A DNA stretch of 64,000 bases from Trematomus loennbergii (taxonomy: Eukaryota; Chordata; Actinopteri; Perciformes; Nototheniidae). The stretch is taken from positions 8,286,470-8,350,469 of the forward strand of contig JAAOOA010000028.1 in NCBI GenBank assembly GCA_012861695.1, in the 5' to 3' direction. The translations under genes and the position numbers were made by a program. The notes under the pieces were generated by a model that ran no database searches, was not told the origin of the DNA, and saw only the letters and a list, made by a program, of their open reading frames with translations. Positions 49,491-60,663 of the stretch are shown here, in pieces. Positions within the stretch are counted from its first letter, which is position 1. Every line of letters starts with the position of its first letter.

Positions 49491-52439
49491 TGTATGTGCT
49501 TTTTAGGTTTGTGTGTGCGCTCCTCAATGTTTCTTAAGTTGTTTCATTGTGCCTTGATAACATATGTGTGTATTTGTGATGATGTTATTGTCCGAAATAA
49601 TTAACGGAAGATTGAAGGTCTGTATTTGTTAATCCAGGAGAGCATGCTCTCTCTGTTAAGGGTAAGCCTTTGAACTTTTTGGGGGGGTTATTTTTAACTT
49701 CAGTCGACGTATCACATGTCCCTTATTTGTAAAACCTACAAAACTGATAAAAAGGTTTTCTAGCTATTTAAAAATTACTTTGCTTGAATCCTAAAAGGTA
49801 GATAGAGTAATAAGTTCCCAGTTCTTACAATATGCTATAACAAATGTAATCTGTAAAGCTTTTCGTCGCAGCTAGCAGTAGTGAAGGACAGTGTGTGTGG
49901 AGGTGGGAGGGGGGCGACAAAGAGCAGAGCTCAGTGGTGTCTGCCACAGACAATGAGCGCTCTGTTTGGCTGGCTGTGATTCTGCTGGTGTGGATCAGGT
50001 GGCCCCGCTTAATTTCAGGTTCTTGGCCTCTCTCCTGCTGCTCTGCTTTTCTCTTCTCAGCACGTTCTTTGCCGTTATGGGGCAACCAGGCCGGTCCTGA
50101 GAGAAGAGTTTCAGCACGCTGACCAAGACTGTGCACTGATGGATTGCTGACTAATTGATTCAAATGAGAAATGTGGATCTCGTCATACAACCAGGTGTTT
50201 AAAATAAGTAAACTGTGCTGATCACTCAATCATCCAAAGAACAATAATTTAGGAAATGAGGAAAACGATGGTCAGTGACAGGGTTGCAGACAATGTCTTT
50301 CTACTTTAATAAAAAAAAATATACAGGGGTCTGTCATCAGTTACTCTTGGATGAGTACTGTAGATGTAGTGGTGCGTTACAGAATTAATGGTCTAAAAGG
50401 ACATTAAGTGTATGTTGAAATTATTGTACTTTAATATCATTTGAAATCACTTTAATGTTATATATAACACACTGTTGGCATTCTACTGCTCTGGGATTGT
50501 GGGAAAAATTACATTCATCAGAAAATTGCTGGGCACAGAGGAACAAGCATTACATTAATCCATTCATTATTTTGTTAACTTTTCATAAGTGGGAGACAAA
50601 GCCCTTCCCTGAAATCTATTTTTACAGTAAAATAATGACAGCGGATTCTGCGTCTTAGTTTCAGAGTGCACTCTGCAGCCAAAGGATCTGTGTAGTTGTG
50701 TGTGGCCCACACAGGAAATTAAGAAACCTCTGCAGCTTTAAGCATATTTGTGTCTGAATTATCTTGGAACAGCGGATTTAAACAAAAGTGAAACAAGGTT
50801 CAGCTTGTGTTCGCTCTGGGGATGTGTGGTCAGAAACAACTTTAAGTTGAAATGTACATCTTATTTGGATATGATGAGCGTGGTTTGAAGTTCACACTTT
50901 AATGCACTTGAAAAAATGACATTCACTTCCAAAATATTTCATATTTTAATAAATGTATTTGTTTATTTAGATATATATTTTTCTGTTACCTTAAGCTATT
51001 TTAAAGTCAATGCAATAATACGCTGACTGAGAATTTCCTGATAGTTGAAAGTGTCTTTAATTACTGCAACTTCAAAGGAACAGGAAAAAAAAATGGGAAC
51101 AATAAAGAAAAAAGTCCTTCTTGAAATTGTTTATGATAAACTAAATATTACAATATTATCAACACATTACATTTTCCCTAGCTTTGTTTTTCAAGTCAGA
51201 TAAAATTAACATTAGCTACTGAGATAGTGTGTAACAGATAACAGTGTAAGTGCTATATTGTTCGACAATCAGAATAAAACATGCGACTCCCCCACTTACA
51301 CATGTGAAAATACCCCGTTTACAGCAGTGAGTGTGTGTGGGCGGCCGGGGACCCTACAGAAACAAGACTTGTTTATTTTAGGGAGACGCATAAGGGGCAG
51401 AATGAAGATGAGACTGATCCCCCTTTGAAAGCCTTGAGCCAATCACTGCAAGTTCATCACAATGTGTCACCGTGCACCACAGATACAGTGCACTGCAGCC
51501 AGCCTGTGTCCATCCTCTGTGGGCATGAATTTACACAGATGGTTCTTATATCAGTGGATTAGAGAGCATATTTCCTCAATAAGTGAAAAAAACAAAGGCT
51601 TCACAGAAATGATTATGTCTTAATTGAGGAGACCTACATCAATGTATATTTGTGTGTGAACGAAGCAGGATTATCTTTTTTTTTGTCAACAGAGTGTAAA
51701 CGTCTCAGGGCTTACCTTGACCTCAAAAGTGGTTGCATTACATTTAAGGAAAAAGTGAAATATAAAATATATCGTAGATCTTTATTTAAATAATGATAAA
51801 TAATTTTTGTTAACTTATGAATGTTTGCAAAAATATTGGTATCTTAGAATCCATCTTGGGATTGGATAGATATTTGACACAAATTAAAACTAAATTGCTA
51901 AGGAACTTAGTGTATTTCAAATACAGATCATAAAATAAAAAACGTATGTGGCATATGGCAAAGGTTTTATATACTGTATAATATAAGTGTAAAACCTTTT
52001 TATACTTGTCTTTTAAATTCTCTTATTATTTTTTCAATCTTGCATGAATGCTATATGATGTGTAACATACTCTGAAATGCATAGTGCATACAAATACTCT
52101 TTCTTTGCCAGACTGTGTGTGTTAAATAAGTCAAAAAACTATAAACATTATTAATAAAGAACTCAAATTAAAATAATGCACCTCCTATTTAAACACAAGT
52201 ATATTCTCAAATTATACGTGAAATTATGAGTACTTATTATTGAGTTGTAACCTTTCTTTCCTAAATACACATGGAGACTGCATTTACAAGACAGTATATT
52301 TCCTATTTTGGTTGCATTAGCAAATATGGATGTATGAATGTGATGATAATATCTAACCTTTAAAAAAATCCTACAGCAGTGCAAATGTAAGCAAATAGAG
52401 AAATGTCTACCCCACGTAGGACTGACTTGTATACATTAA

Positions 52440-52622
52440 ACTTTACTCGTCTCAGAGGGTTACTGTGGTGTAGCTGCCTGGACACCCTATGCCCTCCAAG
52501 GTGAGCTCTGTCTCCACCAGGCGAAGGGGACCATGGGAAAGCTCACATGCCGATTAATCACGGCTAATGAGCTGGAACAGTGTAGCTCGAGCTGCCTTCC
52601 ATGACCATCTAACCTCACACAC
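52440..52622. promoter_or_regulatory. Candidate conserved non-coding element
   Basis: A GC-richer block containing CCGATTAATCACGGCTAATGAGC with two homeodomain-type cores, followed by a GC-rich palindrome-like AGCTCGAGCT. It is bounded on the right by a short (CA)n run. It could also be a degraded exon, since an AAG|GTGAGC donor-like site occurs near 52500. Confidence 0.2.
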
Positions 52623-52627
52623 CACCC

Positions 52628-52648
52628 CACACACACACACACACACAC
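52628..52648. repeat. Short (CA)n microsatellite
   Basis: About ten CA units. Confidence 0.9.
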
Positions 52649-55600
52649 TCATACACAGACGTAAAATGTCAGACACAGGCAAACGTGTGAAGGGCAGAAA
52701 AACAGAATAACATTTTCAACTTGTAGTGTCTGCCATTACATTTAAACTGAATGATAAAGAAGCACACATATTTTAAAGTAGGTGAAGTCAGCATTAAGAG
52801 GATCAAAAAATAACATTATGATCTTTTATTTCTTTAGAGGCAACATTATCCTTTTAATAATTCTTTAAAGAAGTTTCTTGTAAAAATAAAAGCATTACAT
52901 TGTCTCAGAATTGTTATAGTAAAAATAGAGAAAGAAAAAGAAGTCTGCCAAATTTCTTTCTTCAATAATGTTAACAAAGTTGCCGTTTACCGTTTTCTAT
53001 TCACATTTCTTGGCATCAAAGTGACCTCTGTAACCAGTGGTTGTAATGAACAGAGTTTAAACAAACAAGAAAGCAGAGCGATGAATGAGAGAAGGAGGAA
53101 AACAGAAATAAGTGATGTCACGCAGAAAGTGACGAATGACAAAGTTGATGTTGATCCATCAACATACTCCAAGTATTTTTTGGCGCTGAAAGGCATGCCA
53201 TGCTAATATGTACTGCATGTATGACTTCCATTATATGTGTGGGCAAGGAGTGAATGTTTCCAAACACTTTAATCTTTGGACTATTCTTTGCTTTATATAG
53301 ATTCTGCCCATTACCCAGTTATCATGTAAAAAACTAAGTGAACCAAAGTGGTGCACGAACAGAAATAATAAAAACATCATTCCTTTTTAGGTCCTACACA
53401 GTGCAGCTGTTATTATTTCATGTTACATATGGCAAACCGTACATAATGTGGTTTTCTCAACCTCTTTCTGGCTACTGGGGAAGCTACAGCTGTGGCTTCT
53501 TACTGTAACAGTAATCCTCGTGGCACATATATCTTAACTGACGCTTGCGAGTGCACATTTCAGTTATCATTCCTGGAGGCACATATATCTTAAATCTGAC
53601 TTCTGTTGCAGCGTCCCCTGTCCTTGTACCCTGGCAGGTGATTTGACCGAGAAACCGAGGAAGGGGATTGTCATTTAAATTCTTTCTGTTTGGAAAATAG
53701 ATGTGATGAAGGTCTCTTTATAGGTGGAGGTCAAGAGGGCGTTGTGGTCTGCGTGTAATAGAGAGCTATTCTATAGGCTGTAAATCATTATGGGTGATCT
53801 ATTTGACGACAGAAGTGCTAAGTTACTTGGTGTGGCATTATTTCACAAAATAATTGTATTGTAAATCACGTTTATTGGGGACAAAAAGGAATCAAAGCCT
53901 ACAAACTGCCCTGTGGATGTATACCTGAGCTGTGTCATTTACAAACATTTAAACATACACTCCTACAGATGGTCGCTTTTAAAAACACACACCTGTATGC
54001 AGTTTCAAAAGCGTCAAATGGAAACTTTACCAAGTGACCCTGCCAGAAACGTGTGGTATGGGTTTTTGTGCGTATGTAGTCCAAATAAAGGAAGGTTTAG
54101 CCAAATCCACCAACTGCTTATGGCACATATCCCACTGTGAGGCATCCAAGCCACAGGAAACCTCCCACCGTAACATGCTGTAGTTAAGATGTTATTTTGA
54201 GTGTCGATGCTAGAGTAGCTTATAGTCTTGAGGGTTTAAATTCGGTTTAGAGAGTAAATCTTTGATTTGAGGGAATGGTAAGGGTTTTGTCCACAAATTA
54301 GTCGTAGTTGCTCACAACACTAATGCATTGACTCAATATCACCTGGCCGAAAAACTTTTTTTGCTTCAATACAACTTGAAATTGTTAAATGATTAGTCAG
54401 TGCCATTAGTTCCATCAGTGTGGGAAGAGAGGAGGTTGGGGTGACCTCTATGGTGTGTTTCTAATATCTCCCTAAAAATCCCTGCGGGCAGTATCGTCTT
54501 GGGTGTTCCAGGGTGGATTCTGGTGTTGTTATATTTAACAGATTCCCAGCGCAGAAAGCAGGGAAACAACGAAGAAGAAAGAGAGGGAGGAAGAGAGCTG
54601 TTTGAAGGCGAGCTGACTGCAGAGTATGGGCCTGACGTAGAGGAAAAAGCACCCTCTGTGCATGGATTCTGGTTAGATCTATACGTTGCCCTTTCTCTTC
54701 TTCCCTCACCCTATGGTAGTGGGGAGGAGGGATGTAGGTAATGAAGCTTAAGTGAGCCTGGTGTCTGGTAATGTAAATACACAAAGCCCTTGTCAGGTCT
54801 GGATCCAATAATGTGTCATTTACCACGTCTGGAACAGATTGGCCCAGATGATCGGAGTGAACCTTTGCCCGGGTGAAGAGTACTCAGCATCCCTCGGCCT
54901 GGAGGCCTTACAAGCAGGCTGTTGACTCGCCCCATCTCCCCTGCACCTTTCACCTCCCGCCACACACATCTCTTGTAAAAGCCGATGCATGCTTCAAATG
55001 AGATAGGTCGCATGACTATTTCTGTGACCATGTTGGACAGTTGGTTTCACATGCATCATTCGTACTTTAATCAAAAATAACTTACGAAACCTTTTTTGTT
55101 AGCAGCTGAAGAATGTTAGAAGTATAAATAAAGTGAAAAACTGAATCGACAGACACTTATTATCCATACCAAGGCATCACTCACACATACCTCAGACAGA
55201 GGGTTTTATGCAGAAAACTGCTCATCTGTCAGGTTTTTCTGATACTTGAAAAAAGCACTTTGAAGCAGACTGTGATGTTGTTGTTATTCAAAATAAACTC
55301 TAACAAGAGCACATTGTCACTAAACCTCATATAAAAGCCATGTACTGCCTTAAGAGCATGTACCATCCAGAGAGGAAGGAGCAGGTGCAAGTAGATATGA
55401 TAGGATAATTGGAAGACATGCATTTAAAATTAAAATAAAATGTGTTTGACTTGATTTAACATCTAGAGACATACTGTACAAGCCTGACATCCTTGAATTG
55501 TATCCAAAAAGGCAAAGGTATTAAGGTTGTGGGCTGTGGTTTGGCATATCATGTTAGCCATTAACCTACCCCCTCACTGTTATCATTACAGATGAAAGAA

Positions 55601-58600
55601 TGTAAAATATTTGGTTTTCTCTGCATCAACCCGTCTATGACTATCCAGCCAAATTAACATCATGTGTATCCATAAAGCTGTGCTATTACATCTTAAATTC
55701 ATCTCTTTTGCAAGAACAGTACTTGATCCAATAACTAATCTAGGTTTGGTACTGTTCTCAGATCAGAGGGCATGTTTGCTAACATGTATTGGGTAAGAGT
55801 TCTGTTTATAAGTCACAAACAGCAACATATTAGTAAAGACTTCAGTTTATGATTTACATGGTGGCAGCAGGGATTTTAGAGGATTGTGTGGATCTGTTTT
55901 CAAAAATATTCAGCCAATTGCACACATGTTGGTGAACCTTTATAGAAAAAAGTAATAGATCACGTTGAGATCAAAGACGTTGATATGCAGTTGTAAATAT
56001 TACTGCCACTCTCAGACTCCATAAGAAAAGCTATTTTCTTTTTCAAACATTAACCATCATGAAGTCTCCCTCACTTGGAGCTTGTGTTTTCACAGGCAGC
56101 AGGGTGGGCATACGGTATGAGATCATGTTGCTAATGACTGGTAGTAGTGGACTGTGTTTTAGAAAAACAGCTTATCAGCAATTTGTAGCTAAGGGAGAGT
56201 GCATTTGCTCACAGTGGTAATTACAAACGCAGGGGCCAATGGAGTTGCAGGAAGTGCAGGGCTAGAAGGGCATGTGTGTGAATTTACCACTTTGTCCCTG
56301 GCTGCCTGGGTCCCTGACGCAGCCCCGGGCCCACACAGAGAGTCGGGGGCCCTCGAGGTCTGCAGCTGTGGATGAGAGTGGAGAGAAAGACAAAGAGAGA
56401 TACTTGTGGAGGTAGAAGGTTATGTGGGATTCAGGCTTATTATTATTATTGTGCTGACCTCTGTACCTGTTGTCCTCACTAGTTTATCTTTCATAATATG
56501 ATTTAAAAAATGACTAACCTGTGGGGAGTGGACACACGTGCAACAAAATGAAAAAGATAAATACCGAGGCTATTTATATCGTTTCATCTTTCTCGCTCTC
56601 AGCACGAAAATGCATTTCTGACTTAGCTAGACACAGAGGATGAATAAAGGTGAAAAGAGGGAATAAAGAAAATATTTCTGTTTTTAAAACTCCCTCCCCT
56701 CCTATAACATACTCCAAATGTGCTATGTTGCGCTTACCCAGGCGGAGTCATTCTGAGGCTCCTCAGGAGTATTGTAGCTCCCCTCCGCGGCACAAACTCT
56801 GATTTAGTACTGTTAATAAACATGATGTAGTGCTTACAGAGATTGCTCAGACAGGAATGTTTCTTTTTTACTTCTGTTTTTTATACCTACACACAGTTTC
56901 ACATGTTTGCATGTGGCGCTGAGAGAGGAAGAAAATGTGGAACCGCATGGTTTATTTCAGACCCTCGCTGCTTTAATTATTTAAGCAGAGGACACAGACA
57001 AATTCTTTCGGGGCAGGTTAAGCACTGTGAAAGGCCACCCCATTTCCAAGAATTACTACTGGGGCTCTGGTGCTGTCCTGTTGCTTTTCTGGAGAGAATC
57101 CAGCAACTTGTTGGATCAGAACACCAAGGAGTCAGGGTTCAGACTTTACTTCATCCAGTTTAATTCTGTGCCATTTTAAGTGCAATATTGCACATTGCAC
57201 ATTGTTGGGTTCACCAAAGGTTGTTAGTGTCGAAATAAATTGTCCATTGGAAAAAGCTGCATAATTCATCAGGACTAAAGTCAGGAGAACCTTTGCTCTC
57301 TTACATACACATATTGTGTGCTTAAATAGAAGTTCATTTGTTCGATCTTGAGCTGTATTATCGGGAAGGACATCTTACTAATTAAAATACAATTTGCTTG
57401 TTTCAAGTCTCTTCAAAAGAAAAAACAATCATACCAAACAAGCTGGATTTATGATGTGCCTGCCAGCTTTTCTCTGGCGCAAATCTTCCAGCAACATGCT
57501 CTCGGCACAAGGCCCATATGGCCAGCCACAGCTGGCTCTTATTACAAACCCATACAGTAGCCATTCTTTTTCACTTACCCCCTCCCTGTTTGGTGACGCT
57601 TATTAGAAATGTAACATACTAGTCTGGGAGTTTGTTACAGATTTATGCATCACAGGTGCTCTCTGTAATAAAGCGTGAAAGGGTTACCGGGTTATCTGTG
57701 CCTCGACAACATATCTACATGTATGAGGAGAGGAGTTTGGCTAACACGGTATGTTTTAAAATGCTGGATTTTGAAAAAATGTGCACTAGAAATTGTAACA
57801 CTGATTCTTTATTTGACCCTAGGTAGGTTAGAAATATGCAATTATTTTATACAAAGAGTTGAGATTTCTTCATGAAACCTAAACCAACATTGATACCAAA
57901 TTCTCCTAAGGTCAAATTGTTCCCCCTTTGTTGTTAGTATTCAATTCTTATTCCATTGTAAGGGGAAAAGGATTTGTGTGAATGTATTGAAACGTTATGA
58001 AACGTGCTGAAGTTTGTCAGCTGCAAAAGTGTACATTCTGTTGAATAGATACACATAAATAAATGATAAATGATGATGTTATTAACCCTCCCTCCTTGCT
58101 TCAGCCACCTGACTATTTCCATGACCAAAAATAGTAACCAAAATGTTAGGTTTCTTACGGGTGATGTGTTAAATGAGCTCCTTGCATTTTGTAGGAAAAT
58201 AATTATCAGCACATCATTTTTTGTAAGCACATCATCTACATTAAACCATTCGTTCCAACTATGACAGAGTACAAAAGTTATTCTGTCATATATGAAAAAA
58301 AAAGCTTTATATAATTGTTGCTTGTTAAAAATCGTTGAGAATACTACAATATGGAATGCTCATGCATACAGTAATCCAAGCATTTACTCTCCACTTTGTA
58401 AGGATTGTCTGTATTTCGAATGAATTTCCAGAGTTGCCTCTTGATGGACTTTGACTGGTACCTGGTGTGTCTGCTGCCTGTCTGTCAACACCAGATACTC
58501 TGAGCGTGAGCCTGTGTGTCAGCAGACCGTTTCACCCGGAGTCTGTGACGGCTGCCAACACGTAGGGGTGGATCACACTCCTGCCAAAAACACATAACGG

Positions 58601-58793
58601 GGTCCTGAAATTACTCCTGACTGACTCCTGGCTCTGAGCACGCACACGTTTGAGAAATAGAAAGCATTCTTGTCCAAGCTGCACACCATGTGACCAAAGG
58701 TGATGAGTTCATGGACTAGGCTTTGAGTTGTAAGCTGGGCTTCTGACAATGTTTGTCTCTTTCTGTCTCTGCCTCTGTCTTCAAGTTTCACAG
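52649..58793. other. Non-coding stretch
   Basis: No supported gene. A 16-nt sequence (GGCACATATATCTTAA) is directly repeated at 53522-53537 and 53578-53593. A purine-rich patch at about 54540-54600 creates the Glu/Arg-rich frame at 54499-54741, which has no family match I can name. GC-richer sequence at 54840-54990 and 56240-56400 has no convincing frame. Confidence 0.45.
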
Positions 58794-59329
58794 GCCACTC
58801 TCCCTCAGTGTCCCTCCCCTGCCCCTGTCTCGACTCCTCACTTTGTCTCCACGCTCAGCTACACCTCTCCAGTTACTTGGCACCACACCTCCTGGTTGTT
58901 ATCCCCTCAGCCTCTCTCCTTTGACTCCGTCCCCGCCCTCTCATGCTGAGGGGGGGACACTCAATGCCTTTAATGTGGCCTTGGCCCCATGTTCCTCCTG
59001 CCTGTCTGGCTGATCCGGGAGCAGTGGGTCCCAGCTCCACCCTGGGTGATTGATGGCAGGGATGCCCTCTCCTCTCACCCTCCACGCCCCAACCCCGGCT
59101 AGGCGGACAGCATAGCGTTTCATGAGCTCATCTGTGTGGCGCCCAGGAGCTGCACCTCAAACGCAGGCACCACTCGTGTCTCGTCCCCCCACGACTCCCT
59201 GGGGGACACAGAGCATGTGTGACCTCCCTCCCAGCCTGCAACCCCATCTCCACAGGACCCTCCAGTACCCTCACTGTATCATCACTGTCTCCATGCTCAA
59301 TCCCTTTGACAGCCAGACTGCGACTCTTG
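58794..59329 (+). CDS. Candidate exon 1 of an unrecognised two-exon gene
   Basis: The block is GC-rich and sharply bounded. On the left is a long pyrimidine tract ending CACAG (58747-58793), a good splice acceptor. On the right is CTTG|GTAAAC at 59329/59330, a plausible donor. The open part runs from an ATG at 59122 (MSSSVWRPGAAP...) to ...MLNPFDSQTATL, about 69 codons; an in-frame TAG lies at 59113-59115, so sequence before the ATG would be untranslated. The start context is weak (T at -3). The encoded segment is Pro/Thr/Ser-rich, with no domain I recognise. Alternatives are a degraded exon, a non-coding RNA exon or a GC-rich regulatory island. Two further in-frame stops before the ATG fit the untranslated or degraded reading. 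Confidence 0.22.
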
Positions 59330-59738
59330 GTAAACACATTAGAATATCCTTTTACTCTGCTTTTAAATGTCCACACTAATAAGCTCATTCTTACATGCCA
59401 CCAATATAAAATGTATAGGTGCATTTCCCTCTGCTAGCGGCCGAGTGTCATGCAGGATACTAGAGTTTACACCTAGGCAAAACCTGTGACAACATTCACT
59501 TTAAGGACTTCTTAAACATGTTTACAAAACAGCTTCTTCTTTTAATCATCATCAAAACCCCCCACAAAAGATTTACTTTCACAAAAGACTAATCGTAGCT
59601 TGCAACTGAGAAGCTACGACCAGAGAATGTCTGGTATCTTCACTTGGAAAACCATGATTCAATTGCCAGTTTATATCAACTGGCTTAATGTCCCTTCTTT
59701 GATCGGTTAATCATTTCTCGTTCCTTGTCTCGCAATAG
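59330..59738 (+). other. Candidate 409-bp intron between the two candidate exons
   Basis: It starts GTAAAC and ends in a T-rich stretch followed by CGCAATAG. It is AT-richer than both flanking blocks. Joining at these sites keeps phase 1: the last G of the first block plus GT of the second gives a Gly codon. Inferred from sequence signals only. Confidence 0.2.
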
Positions 59739-60049
59739 GTAATGACAGGCTGACGTTCTTTCCTGCTCAAGTCACCTTCCCATCCAGCTGCCCATCTTAC
59801 CTTAACCTCCCCTCAAGAAGCGTGGAAAGGCCTGTCCTTCTCTGCATGGACGACATTCCAAGTAGGAAGGAATCTGAGGACACTGATCACCTAATCTCTC
59901 CGACTGAAGCAGCACCTGTTGGAGCAGCGCAGGAGCAGAGGGGAAAAACACAGATCAGTGGCAGCTCTAAGTTGACCCTAATACATCTCCCTCTGTATCA
60001 GGTGGTGCTGGCTGCTACTCGACAACCACTTGTCAATTTACATGGATGA
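59739..60049 (+). CDS. Candidate terminal exon of an unrecognised gene
   Basis: Following the acceptor-like CAATAG (59733-59738), the frame that matches phase 1 from the upstream block stays open for about 103 codons to a TGA at 60047-60049. It begins NDRLTFFPAQVTFPSSCP and contains VLLCMDDIPSRKESEDTDH, then an Ala/Gln-rich part and a hydrophobic LTLIHLPLYQVVLAAT segment near the C-terminus. No domain or family is recognised. No AATAAA follows within 250 bp; the first is inside the LTR at 60353. If real, it would be the C-terminal part of a protein of about 173 residues. It could be chance. Confidence 0.22.
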
Positions 60050-60380
60050 ATAGTGGAAAACGTGTGGGTCTATTTATGTAGAAAGCTGTTCCGTCATATT
60101 TATTTACGATTTGAAAATATAAAAATGTTATATTTCAGAGATATGAGATAAATCATTGTAGCCTGTTACTTTACTTTATCTACCTTTACCTCACATGACG
60201 TCACTCCATTAGCTCTATTTGGAGGAGTTTCTCTAACTGACTAAAGGCTATCATTTCCCTGGAAACACTACACAAACACATTGCTGAGGGAGCCATCTGA
60301 CCCAAATGAAACTGGATCATTCATGTAAGAATAGAGCAATGAAAAGACATACAATAAAGTCTACCGAACCTGCCTGACAA

Positions 60381-60461
60381 CCAATCAAATACCCCGCCCA
60401 GCTGTTCATGAGGTGACCATGTGCTGAGGGGGACCCTGAGAGACACAGCAGGGACATAAAT
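60381..60461 (+). promoter_or_regulatory. LTR promoter elements
   Basis: CCAAT, GC box and a TATA-like CATAAAT occur in the usual order within the LTR, predicting a start site near 60485-60490 on the plus strand. Activity is not shown by the sequence. Confidence 0.4.
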
Positions 60462-60626
60462 CACAGAGGAGGACTCTGCAGTTGCTGCTCGTGTCTGCAC
60501 GTGGTGAAGACTGACATTTTTGCCATAGCTTCTTTTGAGAACTTGTCATTAGACGTGTTTGTGTTATTGTTCTGTTTGCACTTGGGTTTTGTAATTGTGT
60601 CTGTCAGTGACAAATCACATGCTGGC

Positions 60627-60632
60627 AATAAA
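60627..60632 (+). terminator. Poly(A) signal in the LTR
   Basis: Canonical AATAAA, 26 bp before the LTR's right end, followed by a T-containing stretch. In the LTR this would mark the R/U5 region. Confidence 0.45.
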
Positions 60633-60663
60633 CACTTCTGTTCCTTAAAAGTGATCCACCAAA

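Larger units (their letters stand above)
60307..60658 (+). mobile_element. Probable solo LTR of a retrotransposon, 352 bp
   Basis: The unit starts TGAAAC and ends ATCCA, giving TG...CA ends. It is flanked by exact 5-bp duplications CCAAA at 60302-60306 and 60659-60663. The inside follows LTR order: CCAAT (60381-60385), a CCCCGCCC GC box (about 60392-60399), a TATA-like CATAAAT (60455-60461), then AATAAA (60627-60632) with a T-rich downstream part. The TATA-to-AATAAA spacing is about 170 bp. No gag/pol sequence or second LTR lies in the window, so it would be a solo LTR left by recombination. The family cannot be named. Confidence 0.6.

Noticed and set aside
49825..50229. A 134-codon minus-strand frame
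   Set aside because: It overlaps an opposing plus-strand frame in the same GC-richer patch and has a mixed low-complexity composition. No family recognised.
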